A stretch of 64,000 nucleotides of DNA, taken from NCBI GenBank assembly GCA_023227945.1, contig JALOCC010000001.1, positions 1-64,000 on the forward strand, written 5' to 3'. The notes under the pieces were generated by a model. That model saw nothing but the letters and a program-made list of their open reading frames with translations, was not told the origin of the DNA and did not search any database. The position numbers and the translations under genes were made by a program. Shown piece by piece: positions 29,401 to 36,948 of the stretch. Numbering within the stretch: position 1 is the stretch's first letter; each line of letters opens with the position of its first letter. Source of the DNA: Candidatus Omnitrophota bacterium (lineage in GTDB: Bacteria; Omnitrophota; Gorgyraeia; Duberdicusellales; 4484-171).

Positions 29401-32400
29401 CGTTTGTAATGGTGCCGACGTTGCCTGCTACATCTAAGATAAGCTGACCGACGGTAATATCCGGGGAAGGAGAAGGACTGCCTGCTTGCCTAAATAGGTT
29501 TGCGCCGGTAACAAGCTTAATTGCTCTGCCTGCCTGATTAAGGCCGTTTACGGTAATATTTCCGGCATCATGAGAACCGATAGTAATTAAAGCGGCATTA
29601 TAAATATTATTAAGCTCATCGTTGGAAAGCTTAAAATGTCCGGTTGCGCTGGCTAAAGCAATAGTCTGGTCATAAGATGGCGCAAGTGTGACGTTTCCTC
29701 CTCCGGCATCAATTTCACCGTTAAGATTTACGTCATCTGCGGTTATTATAACTTCTCCGCCGGATGTGCTTATATTTGTGCCGAAGAATTGATTAAAGAA
29801 ACCGCTGTAATCCTGGTCGCTATCTGCATGCGCGGCAAAATTTCCGCCGCCGGTTAAAATATTATAAGCATTAATACCGTTTCCTAATATAATTGAGCCG
29901 GTGGCGCTTAAAGTAATATCTCCGCCATGGCTATTCATATCTGCGTATATATATAGGTTGGGATCGTCAACTACGGCTATATAAATGATACCGCCGTCAG
30001 TAATAATTGCCCCTTCAATCCATAAATCACCGGAATTAATAAGACGGAAACTCTGCCCGTTAAAGCCGGCAAAGTGTAATGCTCCGGCGTGATACATAGC
30101 TATGTTTTGGGCAATTACTGATAAATTGCTGGAGCGAAGTTCTAACGGCCCGTATACTCCCATACCGATATCTCCACCCGCATCAAGATTAATAGTCTTA
30201 GCTGAGATATCATAAAGGGCATCTCCGGAAATTTTATCGATTCCAGTGGAACCAGTCCGGTCATAAGCATCATTAATATCACCACCGGCAGTAACTGTAA
30301 CTATTCCATTTAAAGGAATATTTGAGCCGGTAAAAGGATGGCCCGATAAACCATCGGTTGAAACCTTCTGGACATTCACGTCGCCGGTAGCAAATAAGGT
30401 GATATTTCCTCCATTAGTAACTACCCGGCCGTCATCGGCTATACTTAATGAATATATTCCGTTATTATATGTTCCTAAAATAATGTTTCCACCGGCGTTA
30501 TACACGCCTACTGTTGAACCTATAGTAATTATGTTTAAATTGCCGGTGTTTAATATGTCTATTTTTCCTGAACCGGAATTATAAGCTGCTAAATTGGCTA
30601 CTTGTGTTTCTAAAGTAGTATTCCAGTAAGAATCACTGGTAGCTATTCCGTTTACGGTCTTAAGTTCTAATTTGTCGGCGATAATATCGTCGTAGCCAGA
30701 ATGCCTATCAAAGAGTGCCCCGTTAATATCAAGGCTTACAGTATGAAGAGCGGAGATTGAATCTTCAAGAATAAGGTTAGAGCCGCTGGTTAAATTTACG
30801 TCTCCGGCGGCTGATGTAACCTTTGAGGCTATGGTTAAAGAGCCGGTGGTATCAATATTGATATTTGCTGTACCGCTATAACCCCAGCTATCCACGCCTT
30901 CTAATCCGAAATTCTTTACTGAATAACCCCACGTACCCGGGTCGATAAGAGTTAAATTGCCCTGATTTTTAATATTAATGTTGTAACTGTTAACTGAAGT
31001 GTCGCTCACTCTTGCGGCAAGTTGGGAAACCTGGGTTTCCAAAGCATCTTCGCCCCATAAAGGATGCGAGCCAATTCCTAATGCTGAATCAAGAATTAAT
31101 TTATTCGCCACTACATTCATTGCCGCGGCGTTATTATCAACGATTCTCCTATATTTACTGATAAGGGTGGCTGTGCCGGTTCCGGCATTAACATATCCAA
31201 GGCGTATATCGCCCCAGGCAGTTAAATTAACGTCTCCGTTATTGGTTAAAATCTGCGCGCTACCGGATTGAACTATATTGCCATAAGCGTCTAAATCATT
31301 ATAACCGCCTAATAAGGTTATGGTTTTGCCGGCGAGAAGAGTTTGAATAGTTGTGCCGGTATTCTGAACGATGTCGTCTCCGGCGCTAAGAGTAATGTTT
31401 CCGTTGTTTGAGGTAATATTCGCATTGATGGTTAACCTATCCGCCAATGCAGGATAATCAGCAGTTTCTCCGGCGCTAAGGTTAATATCGCCGCTGGCAA
31501 TCACATTAGCATTCACAGTTAATGGTGAAGCCGTTGAAATATTTACTGCGCCGTTTAAAGCATGAATCGCATAACCCCACGCAGCAGGATCAACAAGACT
31601 CAAATCGCCCGTATTATTAATTTCTATATTTCCGTTTGTGGTTTGTGCGGATAAGTTGGAAACTTCTGTTTCAAGGGGATTACCTGTACCGATGCCATCT
31701 TGAGCGGAAAGAATAAGACTGGTAGCAGTGATATTAAGGTTGACAACGGGTGGTCCTGTTGTATCATTGCCGTCAAAAATTGCTCCTGTAGCCCTTAAAT
31801 CCACCAAAGCGCTTGTTCCTGTCGCGCTGATATTACCAATATATAAATCTCCGCCTGTAACGTCTACAAAAATATCTCCGTTATTGTTTGAACCGTTAAA
31901 ATTTAAAGACGAATTACCGTTCTGGTTGAAATTAATATTTCCGTTTGTGGTGTTTGCGGTTGTATTTACCGGAAGGCCATTGCTTGTCGTGTTGTCTACA
32001 TTAATATCTCCGCCGGCATTATTTAAAGTAATATCGTTTGCGATGGTTTCAATTGCATTGCCTGCGCCGATACCGCTAAGTGCGTTAAGAATAACATTAG
32101 CAGCGCTAATATTGTTTAAACCCCCGTTTAAATCGATAATTGCACCAGCACTAGTAATTAATTTAACTGTGCCGATAGAATCAACCAGGCCAACAGAAAT
32201 ATCTCCTGTAGCGTCTACCTCTATATTGCCCGCAGAATTAGTGATTAAGCCCGGGCTGTAAACTGTATTGGCAACAATCTTAAGGTCGCCTGAAGAAGTA
32301 GTAATTGTACCGTAATTGTTCAAGTTATTGAGTAGATCAAGTACGTTGCCGTTTAAATCCAGGGTCTTGCCTGTTATCACATCTACATTATAAAAAGTTG

Positions 32401-35400
32401 TGGTGCCATAAAGATTAGAAGTACCTGTGCCGCCAAAAACAATTGTGCTATGTTTGGGGTCAAACGTGCCGTTGTTGGTCCAGTTACCAGTCACGGTTAT
32501 AATTTCCCCATCTAACGTTGTCAGGGAACTGCCTGGAGTTATAACAATATTATTAAAAGTAAGGTCATCGCCGGAAGCGCCGCTTGCTATGCTGTTGCCG
32601 TTAAAAGTAACCGTACCGCCGTTGGCATTGAAGGTGGTGCCGTAGCCGTTTAATTGGAAGATGCCGGCGATATTCATATTGCCGGCAGGGGCATTAAGAG
32701 CATGGCCAATGGCAATGTATAAATTATTAAATGATGGCTCGATAGAACCACTAATAGTGCTAGTGGTGCCGTCACCGTAGAATCTAACGCTTGCATTATT
32801 ATGGTTAAAAGTACCGTTTTGAATCCAGTTTCCGGATACCTTTATTTCATTGACAGGGGCAGTAAGGCTGGTGCCCGCACCGATAGTCAAGTCACCGGTG
32901 ATATCTAAAGTAATTGTGCTGCCGCCTACACTTAAAGCGCTAGTGCCGGCAGTAATAAGATTATGGAAAGCTTGCGTATAAGGCGTGCCGTTAATCTGCT
33001 GACTGCCCGCACCGTTAAAAATAACCGTACCGCCGTTGGGATTAAAGGTGCCGCCGTTATTGGTCCAGTTACCTGAAATATTAGTATTTGCACCTGCGCT
33101 AAAGGTAGCTCCGCTCTCAATAATTAAACTCTTAGCAGTTACATCATCTCCCGGAGTAAAAGTTTTCCCTGCCCAAATCAACAGGTCGCCGTTTACATTC
33201 AAGGGACTGGAAACGCTATAAATTATATCCGGGTCGGTTAATCCGCCTTTAGCAGCGGCTAAGATTGCGTTGGTAATCGCTCCGGCAGCTTCATGCCTTA
33301 AAATTAAAGTTCCGCCATAAATATTTAAACCAATTATATCCGCTGCTACGCCGGTAAGAGTTACGGTAGTTCCATGCACAACATTGCCGTCTATATAAAC
33401 TAAAATAACAGAGCCATCAGCATAATTTACATTGGCAAAGCTATAATTACCGTTTGTGGTAATAACAGGACTGCCGATAACGTTTCCGTTTATAACAAGA
33501 ATTATATTTGCGCCATCCGTAATCCGTGTTATGCCCTGGTCAAGATAAACAATACCGGAAATAGCGAAACCAGTTGGCACCGGAATCTGCCAAATAAAGC
33601 AAGGATAGCCATTATTTATGCTGGCATTAATCCCCCAAGTGTTAGTGAAATCCCATCCGGCGTTAGTAAACGTTGATTGGGTTTTCATGTCTGCGGTAGA
33701 TTTTCCAGTCATGCCTGATGGATCGCTAGAACCATTACCAGCGCCTCTGGATATACCAGAAACGTCTTTATCCCAGAAATTTGCTGTATAATGAGCGCCG
33801 ATATCGTTATATCCAACTAAACCGCCAAAATATATTGCGGGGTGACTGGAACTGCCTGATGTACTGGCCGTAGCGCTTATATTACCAGCAAAATAAGATT
33901 TTTCGATAGTACCATAATTTTGCCCTACTAAACCACCAATATACACGGTGGCATCGCTATCACTACCAGTTGTTGATGCTGTGCCAGACACATTTCCTCT
34001 AGCGTAACAGTTAGAAATAGTACTGGAAGAGCTGACCTGGCCAACTAAACCACCAACGATAACGGTAACGGGATTATCATGCCCTGTCCTTGCCCACGTG
34101 CCAGTCACATTGGTAGTGGAATAGGATTTAGATATACTGCTTGAATGGCTGATATAACCAGCTAGACTTCCAACATAATTTCTACCTGTTATACTTCCGC
34201 CCTCTAAACCGACATTTTGGATTTGAGCACCATAGAGATAGCCAAAAAGACCAACATAGTCTGAAGAGCGGTTTATATAAAGACCTGTAATTTTGTGATA
34301 ATCGCCGTCGAGACTGCCGGTAAAATTATTGGAACTGCTGCCTACCGACTCAAAGCCTTTGTTGCTATCCCAAGTAGAGGTTCCGGAAGCATCTATGTCT
34401 TTCGCGAGCTTAAAGTATGACGAAAGGTGGCATTTCATTGCCTGTAGACCATAGATATCATATATAAGGTATGGGGTAGCTGAACTGCCAGTTCCGGTAA
34501 AGCGGTTAAAAGTGCCACCCGGCAGAGTAAAACTGTTGGATACGCTAAAAACAATGGTTGGGTCAGACTGGAAAGTCCCGCTGTTTAAGATAAAATTAGC
34601 TACGCTAATCGCGTTATTCTGTACAAATGTCGGATTTGAACCGGAATCAGACTCTCTTAAAGTAAGCGTTGCCACTCCGCTTATGGTGCGCAGCATGCAA
34701 TTTTTTGGGCTCCCCGAAGAAAGCGCAGAGCTTCTTATGGTAAGATTATTGTTATTCCCAATAATAGAAGAACCAGGCCCCATGCTAAAAACACCCCAGC
34801 CGCCGGTATTATGATCTGCCCAGAAAGTAAGATCGCCGGTCATATTTATAACGGCATTGTCCGCGATATTAATGTCATCGTCATCATACCAGGGGCCGCT
34901 ATAATTTCCGCTACCCCAGGTTATTGCATTGTCAAGATTATCTAGATATGCAGATTCGACTTCAGCTGTTCCGCTAACATAAAATGACGCGCCGTGCTCT
35001 AAAAGGGTCTTTGCCCTTAAAATGCCTGTGGCTTCAATGGGCCCCTGGGCTTCAAGAGTAACGGTTCCACTTGATAGAATTGTTCCGGTTATATTTATGC
35101 CTTGATTACTGGTTAAAGAAATGTTTTGAGCGGAAATTTCACCTGCGATTATGATGGTATAAGTGCTGGTAAGAGCAGGGTCGTACGGTAGGGTGGTCGC
35201 GAACACAACATTTGCAGCGTTGTAAGACGGTGGTGCGCGGCCGTTTAAGACGCCGTAAAAACCTAATTGATTAAAAGCATTTATTTCAAATGAACCAGCA
35301 TCACCTTGTATACTACCGGCTGATACATCAATTACCGCTCCGCTTAATACGTCTGTACCGCCGTTTGTTGACTTAACCAATATCTGGCCGCCGTTACCCA

Positions 35401-36649
35401 CGGTAAACGGGCAAGCTGCACTGGTTACACTATTTGAACCTAAAACAGTTGAGCTCTGGGAAATAAGTTCGACTGACCCGGCTGTTCCACCTTCATATGC
35501 GTTTGCTGAAATTAAGCCATTCTGGAAGAGCATCGCGCTCAATAACGCAACTTGCCCTCCGTCAACTGCTGTGCTCGTTCCATCCGCGGTAATTGAACCG
35601 CTATTTATTAAAACTCCATTATCGGCAGTAACAGCGATAGTTGCCTCGCCTGAAACAGGGTTGCTTACACTAATAGTTCCTTCATTTATAATATTGCTTG
35701 TTGCATTAACAATCTTTATTTCTTTGCTTGCCTCTATAATGCCGGTTGCGGTATTTATAATCGGTGCGCCGCTGGCGGCAAGCTCGATAACTCCGTCGTG
35801 CTCGTTTAATGCTTTTGCCTGGATTACGCCTGAATTATTTATCGCGTAGTCAAAAACCTCATTTAAGACTTTAGCTGTTAGAATAATTTTTCCGCCGTTT
35901 GCAGAAATGGTGCCGCTATTTTTAATTGCGCTATCCATTCTCTGGCCGTCGGGTCCGATGATTTCTGACTGAACGGCTTCATCTATGACTACGGAAATTA
36001 AACTATTGTTGTCTAAGCCAACGGTAATTTTTTCACCGGCAGCCAAAGCAATCGTTCCTAAATTAGCTAAGGCATAAATTTCGCCCTGATTTTCTACTGC
36101 CTGGGAAAGAAGACAAATGTATCCTCCGGCTTTGTTGGTTGAAAGCATTCCGTTGTTGATGACGTAAGCGTTCTTGCCGGCGACTTTAAAAAATTCATAG
36201 TTGCCTTTCATAAAATTTTCGTTGGTGATATCAAGAGTTGAGGCAACTAACCCCGCGGCATTAACGTGGCTTCCTGAACCAAATAAAATTCCGTTTGGAT
36301 TTACTAAAAAGATTTGCCCGTTTGGTGCGTTGATTGTCCCGAAGATACTGGAAGGGTCGGCTCCGGTTACGCGGTTTAAAGAAATAAAAGACGAATCGCG
36401 GTTATAGTTAACTGTCTTACCTGCGGCAACGTTATAACTGTTCCAATCAATAATGGATTTGTCGCTGCCAATATTTATGTCTACTGTGTTGGGGTTGGTA
36501 TTGATTATGGCAGCAGAACCGTCTACGACTGTGCCGCCTTCGGGAAGACTTTGCGAAAAGCAATTCAAAGAGAGTGAAAAAAGAAAAATAGCCAGAAAGG
36601 CTATTTTGTAAATACTGATTTTTTTGCTAAATTTTTTAAACGACTCCAT
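20411..36649 (-). CDS. Giant filamentous-haemagglutinin-like TpsA exoprotein (about 5,412 aa)
   Basis: A signal peptide (IYKIAFLAIFLFSLSLNCFS) leads into a TPS secretion domain (residues about 30-280) with the hallmark NPNGILFGSGSHVNAAGLVA. Then come GLUG-type repeats (about 735-990: GLVGQVSSSSTISNCYARGN), a carboxypeptidase-regulatory-like domain, filamentous NNGTFNPNGGTVIFNG repeats, and from about residue 2780 to 5000 a long array of 30-37-residue beta-helix units (INNSxVxA...GxAxVNI). No toxin or barrel domain closes it. I chose the ATG at 36649 rather than the TTG at 36697, which lies almost at the predicted transcription start. It is probably a surface adhesin exported by the adjacent TpsB. 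Confidence 0.88.
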   Translation of the reverse strand: MESFKKFSKKISIYKIAFLAIFLFSLSLNCFSQSLPEGGTVVDGSAAIINTNPNTVDINIGSDKSIIDWNSYNVAAGKTVNYNRDSSFISLNRVTGADPSSIFGTINAPNGQIFLVNPNGILFGSGSHVNAAGLVASTLDITNENFMKGNYEFFKVAGKNAYVINNGMLSTNKAGGYICLLSQAVENQGEIYALANLGTIALAAGEKITVGLDNNSLISVVIDEAVQSEIIGPDGQRMDSAIKNSGTISANGGKIILTAKVLNEVFDYAINNSGVIQAKALNEHDGVIELAASGAPIINTATGIIEASKEIKIVNATSNIINEGTISVSNPVSGEATIAVTADNGVLINSGSITADGTSTAVDGGQVALLSAMLFQNGLISANAYEGGTAGSVELISQSSTVLGSNSVTSAACPFTVGNGGQILVKSTNGGTDVLSGAVIDVSAGSIQGDAGSFEINAFNQLGFYGVLNGRAPPSYNAANVVFATTLPYDPALTSTYTIIIAGEISAQNISLTSNQGINITGTILSSGTVTLEAQGPIEATGILRAKTLLEHGASFYVSGTAEVESAYLDNLDNAITWGSGNYSGPWYDDDDINIADNAVINMTGDLTFWADHNTGGWGVFSMGPGSSIIGNNNNLTIRSSALSSGSPKNCMLRTISGVATLTLRESDSGSNPTFVQNNAISVANFILNSGTFQSDPTIVFSVSNSFTLPGGTFNRFTGTGSSATPYLIYDIYGLQAMKCHLSSYFKLAKDIDASGTSTWDSNKGFESVGSSSNNFTGSLDGDYHKITGLYINRSSDYVGLFGYLYGAQIQNVGLEGGSITGRNYVGSLAGYISHSSSISKSYSTTNVTGTWARTGHDNPVTVIVGGLVGQVSSSSTISNCYARGNVSGTASTTGSDSDATVYIGGLVGQNYGTIEKSYFAGNISATASTSGSSSHPAIYFGGLVGYNDIGAHYTANFWDKDVSGISRGAGNGSSDPSGMTGKSTADMKTQSTFTNAGWDFTNTWGINASINNGYPCFIWQIPVPTGFAISGIVYLDQGITRITDGANIILVINGNVIGSPVITTNGNYSFANVNYADGSVILVYIDGNVVHGTTVTLTGVAADIIGLNIYGGTLILRHEAAGAITNAILAAAKGGLTDPDIIYSVSSPLNVNGDLLIWAGKTFTPGDDVTAKSLIIESGATFSAGANTNISGNWTNNGGTFNPNGGTVIFNGAGSQQINGTPYTQAFHNLITAGTSALSVGGSTITLDITGDLTIGAGTSLTAPVNEIKVSGNWIQNGTFNHNNASVRFYGDGTTSTISGSIEPSFNNLYIAIGHALNAPAGNMNIAGIFQLNGYGTTFNANGGTVTFNGNSIASGASGDDLTFNNIVITPGSSLTTLDGEIITVTGNWTNNGTFDPKHSTIVFGGTGTSNLYGTTTFYNVDVITGKTLDLNGNVLDLLNNLNNYGTITTSSGDLKIVANTVYSPGLITNSAGNIEVDATGDISVGLVDSIGTVKLITSAGAIIDLNGGLNNISAANVILNALSGIGAGNAIETIANDITLNNAGGDINVDNTTSNGLPVNTTANTTNGNINFNQNGNSSLNFNGSNNNGDIFVDVTGGDLYIGNISATGTSALVDLRATGAIFDGNDTTGPPVVNLNITATSLILSAQDGIGTGNPLETEVSNLSAQTTNGNIEINNTGDLSLVDPAAWGYAIHALNGAVNISTASPLTVNANVIASGDINLSAGETADYPALADRLTINANITSNNGNITLSAGDDIVQNTGTTIQTLLAGKTITLLGGYNDLDAYGNIVQSGSAQILTNNGDVNLTAWGDIRLGYVNAGTGTATLISKYRRIVDNNAAAMNVVANKLILDSALGIGSHPLWGEDALETQVSQLAARVSDTSVNSYNINIKNQGNLTLIDPGTWGYSVKNFGLEGVDSWGYSGTANINIDTTGSLTIASKVTSAAGDVNLTSGSNLILEDSISALHTVSLDINGALFDRHSGYDDIIADKLELKTVNGIATSDSYWNTTLETQVANLAAYNSGSGKIDILNTGNLNIITIGSTVGVYNAGGNIILGTYNNGIYSLSIADDGRVVTNGGNITLFATGDVNVQKVSTDGLSGHPFTGSNIPLNGIVTVTAGGDINDAYDRTGSTGIDKISGDALYDISAKTINLDAGGDIGMGVYGPLELRSSNLSVIAQNIAMYHAGALHFAGFNGQSFRLINSGDLWIEGAIITDGGIIYIAVVDDPNLYIYADMNSHGGDITLSATGSIILGNGINAYNILTGGGNFAAHADSDQDYSGFFNQFFGTNISTSGGEVIITADDVNLNGEIDAGGGNVTLAPSYDQTIALASATGHFKLSNDELNNIYNAALITIGSHDAGNITVNGLNQAGRAIKLVTGANLFRQAGSPSPSPDITVGQLILDVAGNVGTITNGVETFTDSIEGYVGGLAHIIEIGDLNLNVLTCHDAILETWRWNGFPVFPGNIIGNNVGGPNLIADTAILNAADGINLKTQVNELSARTAAPDATGDIVIVNTGALALNDLAGWGYSVKNFGSGNINISTASPITVNADVIANGNITLTANGAADGDITINANVTSNLGDVTLTAAKDIMTNLNSIVHGKYVDVNAVNLIMHNSSIIEGTDTVDIDTTESVSMFDSSIIQANNLVDIDSGDDVTMAHRSKIQSHGDVNITATDVLMYDFTEINADHDVDIDARGEVWVSNSSIHAGNDVFIDAVNNISLGVIDAGNSIHLNTTAGDIVDTNGNDINLTTPNLYMNAYGNIGVSGDRIDTDVSDIWTAIASHGNVLINELDGVNLWNIQALGSMVDIITGGNTYAYYVYAQGNGTLDDAIINLLVTSGNLFIQNSSTVYAHQLSDGNAEVNLIALNGDINVLGGSTVKAIVEGDGSASVNMLAGVSSSSGMIINNWDGDGVTWWDRSYYYIDTFTGVGTINISDNSSVLAQAGSGSATVDMMAANINVHSSLVKAGVIGNGSATVNMLAGNLIETLYVSDYFYGYGSPYYSEYLDAVYSGLGNINIDNNSLILANIGSGSAATINIVGLNIGLSSSIIKANVETYGDAYVNLFAGTSINLITSYNYFRSTGSINIVDGSQVLATVGNSDGSNTAQVNVLSGGAIVDASTVAADLIGQGSAYVNFISAVWPYAHGEITIRNNSLVRASVSSGTAYVYLYGDSVDILSSTIKALSTDAAAVGSNAFVRIYGNGSWGGAVGNISVIDSIINATIAGSGSAEILIRPLGDGTDSLPGDLLIDNSDIIASVAGDGSALVNLVTEQYGYWSGAYLHNNITIRNGSLIKSIVGSGTATVNINGRAITIEDSTVLSSVLADGNASIVMNARGYYTAGLNILRSFIESYVGNDGAALVDLDSAVDINIDSSNITSEVDGNGNATIDIKATLGSINISNLSTLLAKVIGAGNARIMMNAGNAISITDSTIQATDPAPAGALIGLSAVNNITITNSLMEAINTNGPATINVNSTNGSIYINHSDVKATAENGEARVAITAQNNVSITNLSLIEASSKFTVPTGGAYVLIDAATGNVLIDGSSIMTTGPPGTVNGIASIVISAANNLQVLNGSIVKAEVTATGTSSATVDMDAANIEISNSTIQAKVNGNGSSLVDISANTTDLAIDDSTIEALVTGTASGSATVNLYANGNVLIEDPIALTTIRASLVRGTALVNITANNGTVTINDSNVTAEVTGSNTGNIANVNISAGSGISIDPTNIIATVVNGTASVNLTAFSGNINILGSLVKALVTSNGTAQVNINATTGSILLTNSEIDAITSGTATNTANVFMAAGTDISLNNTDVLASVARNGNTTILITANNGDINVINTSNINANVARDGTASITLAANKGASIAGGNINVNASNIAASVTRNGTASVNMNATDSISIDPTNIIASVVNGTAAITLFAGGSISIDASNISALVTGSGNNSLAQIIINANQNVIIRNSSNIAAVANDRDTATVSISATNGNVVINHSDVSASVADGVVIIIFPVPATAAVNINAGQNVRIINGSNVSASANNIDSVSINVTATNGNVKIDNSNVTATANNVSDVDINITAGENVRILNNAVVNAIANNTSAVTITINAANGNVRIDSSSVNATANNVSDVDINIAAGQNVRIINGSNVSASANTVSSVDITITANGDVRINNSIISAMADSVSDVNINITGNQNVSVLNNSNISALGNNISSVAIVITAINGNVSIRNSDISAAASDTASAAITITAGGSITIANAAPATHSILATITGDGLATIIIDADGSLTITNGVIGATVSGTGASTISLNGDAGVVIDPTTITATVGTGLATINITSNGAISIADSVLTATANTGGAIISITGDSITITGSVLTASVTTGDGAALIQISANGNITISDNSTTAVRSLLTASAINGYAVININSSNGNIVITHSDLAANTQSGAAGVVISGNNVQVQESTIQASSANLVNSTDGAYVYIAANIGNVTIANSTITTTGPPSGLSLVIISAADNVLIDPTYITATIPNGIAAIIVTAVNNITIDQSFLTTIVTNDGVAAIVAYSQNGDIKVETSILTSVTGGTGLAGNALISGGVIAVNNSILSAYVNNGLAANILYANDNIYINQSFINAVAGSGIAANAIIGANGNVFINSSMLNAMAFDGIAALNIVYAGNSMFVNDSMFNAYVDYGLAANVLYANNNLMVNESFINAVAGSGIAANALIGANGNVFINSSMLNAMAFDGIAALNIVYAGDNLMVNESMLNAVEFGSDLGAAANVLIAANGSMMVNKSILNANAYYGLAANVLYANNNLMVNESFINAVAGSGIAANALIGRDMFVNDSLLAAVVLNDGIAANVLLAGNNIYILDSGLIAYTANDGWAATGIVAGNNINIERSLINSYVGGNGNTLTLVFAADGSLNIADSTIASTVNLDGNAIVFTGAALDVNIDPSVIGAYVNGNGNAIVGVVSLYGPVTITDSLITSNVSGNGYAFDVISAQNDITLENSTISALVNGTGNSGAILLAWNGSILADSTSLIRSEYGYFLAQNNIGTAASPINTDLDYVAGYSWGTGNIYINEANDIQLGYLLFGNTLGFSLAANNGIIHVVSAGDMTVNSVVAPRGGVYLESTTGSIYAGNGWCPAVPGPQVYGPYGTPLYMDLSGTEWQISGGVNYFAPIMINPVLGGPNVIAGSYSYFSAPNGTIGIGIGGVPVTAANWYNPLLVNIQVIDTAPEKWAVPTGFTPAAGLTLNIGGSSAPGVYDGPNGPLGVSGAIVGIVRPGVTSVNGDSPTPALDNTSTSPLNPPGYVFYDDNVDNCLPPLSALYGTAVDSRGPLQIWPEYPPLRTVPSGILEELLKRGPGYYEILSPVRFTSYTPVPEFYGYHPLTPTDYTAFDGINLDIGAYDFIENNLNLKDKNKLYPYYEESEELKKKNLSVNL
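22231..22849 (-). repeat. Near-identical DNA repeats inside tpsA
   Basis: 22467-22609 and 22707-22849 are almost identical at a 240-bp offset (80 codons), and 22231-22332 and 22561-22662 match at a 330-bp offset with about two differences. The protein segments NESFINAVAGSGIAANALIG and VFINSSMLNAMAFDGIAALN recur. Recent duplication or recombination is likely. Confidence 0.85.
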
Positions 36650-36707
36650 TCTACCCCGTGGATTTCGTGGATTTACTGATATTGTAACCGTTTTCAAATG
36701 TTCTTAA

Positions 36708-36736
36708 GATATAGCATTTTAATCAAAGAATGTCAA
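36708..36736 (-). promoter_or_regulatory. Promoter of tpsA
   Basis: TTGACA (36736..36731), a 17-base spacer and TATATC (36713..36708) predict a start near 36701. This gives tpsA its own roughly 50-base leader and independent transcription from tpsB. Confidence 0.6.
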
Positions 36737-36823
36737 GTCGAAAATTTAAGATTTTTGTAACTTACTAAGGTGCAGTAACTTATGAAGTAGGAATTTATGT
36801 GCGTTTAATTCAAAGGCTCTTTA

Positions 36824-36948
36824 CCCCTTGCGCCCAGATATCGTGTGAATTTTCTCGGCCTGCGGCCAGGAAAATTCACACGAAGCGCTGCGGGGTTAAT
36901 TCACACTATTATTTTTTCGGTGTGCACGCCGAAAAAATAATGTGCTCA
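36824..36948. repeat. Composite two-hairpin element, copy 1
   Basis: CCCC/GGGG and GCGC/GCGC base a long stem CGTGTGAATTTTC (36842-36854) with GAAAATTCACACG (36870-36882) and an inner GGCC/GGCC. A second hairpin ATTATTTTTTCGG (36908-36920) with CCGAAAAAATAAT (36929-36941) follows. The element lies between tpsB and tpsA and matches 49217-49330 in architecture. Confidence 0.75.

Noticed and set aside
36649-36697. TTG start of TpsA at 36697
   Set aside because: It lies about four bases from the predicted transcription start, and the ATG at 36649 opens directly into the signal peptide.
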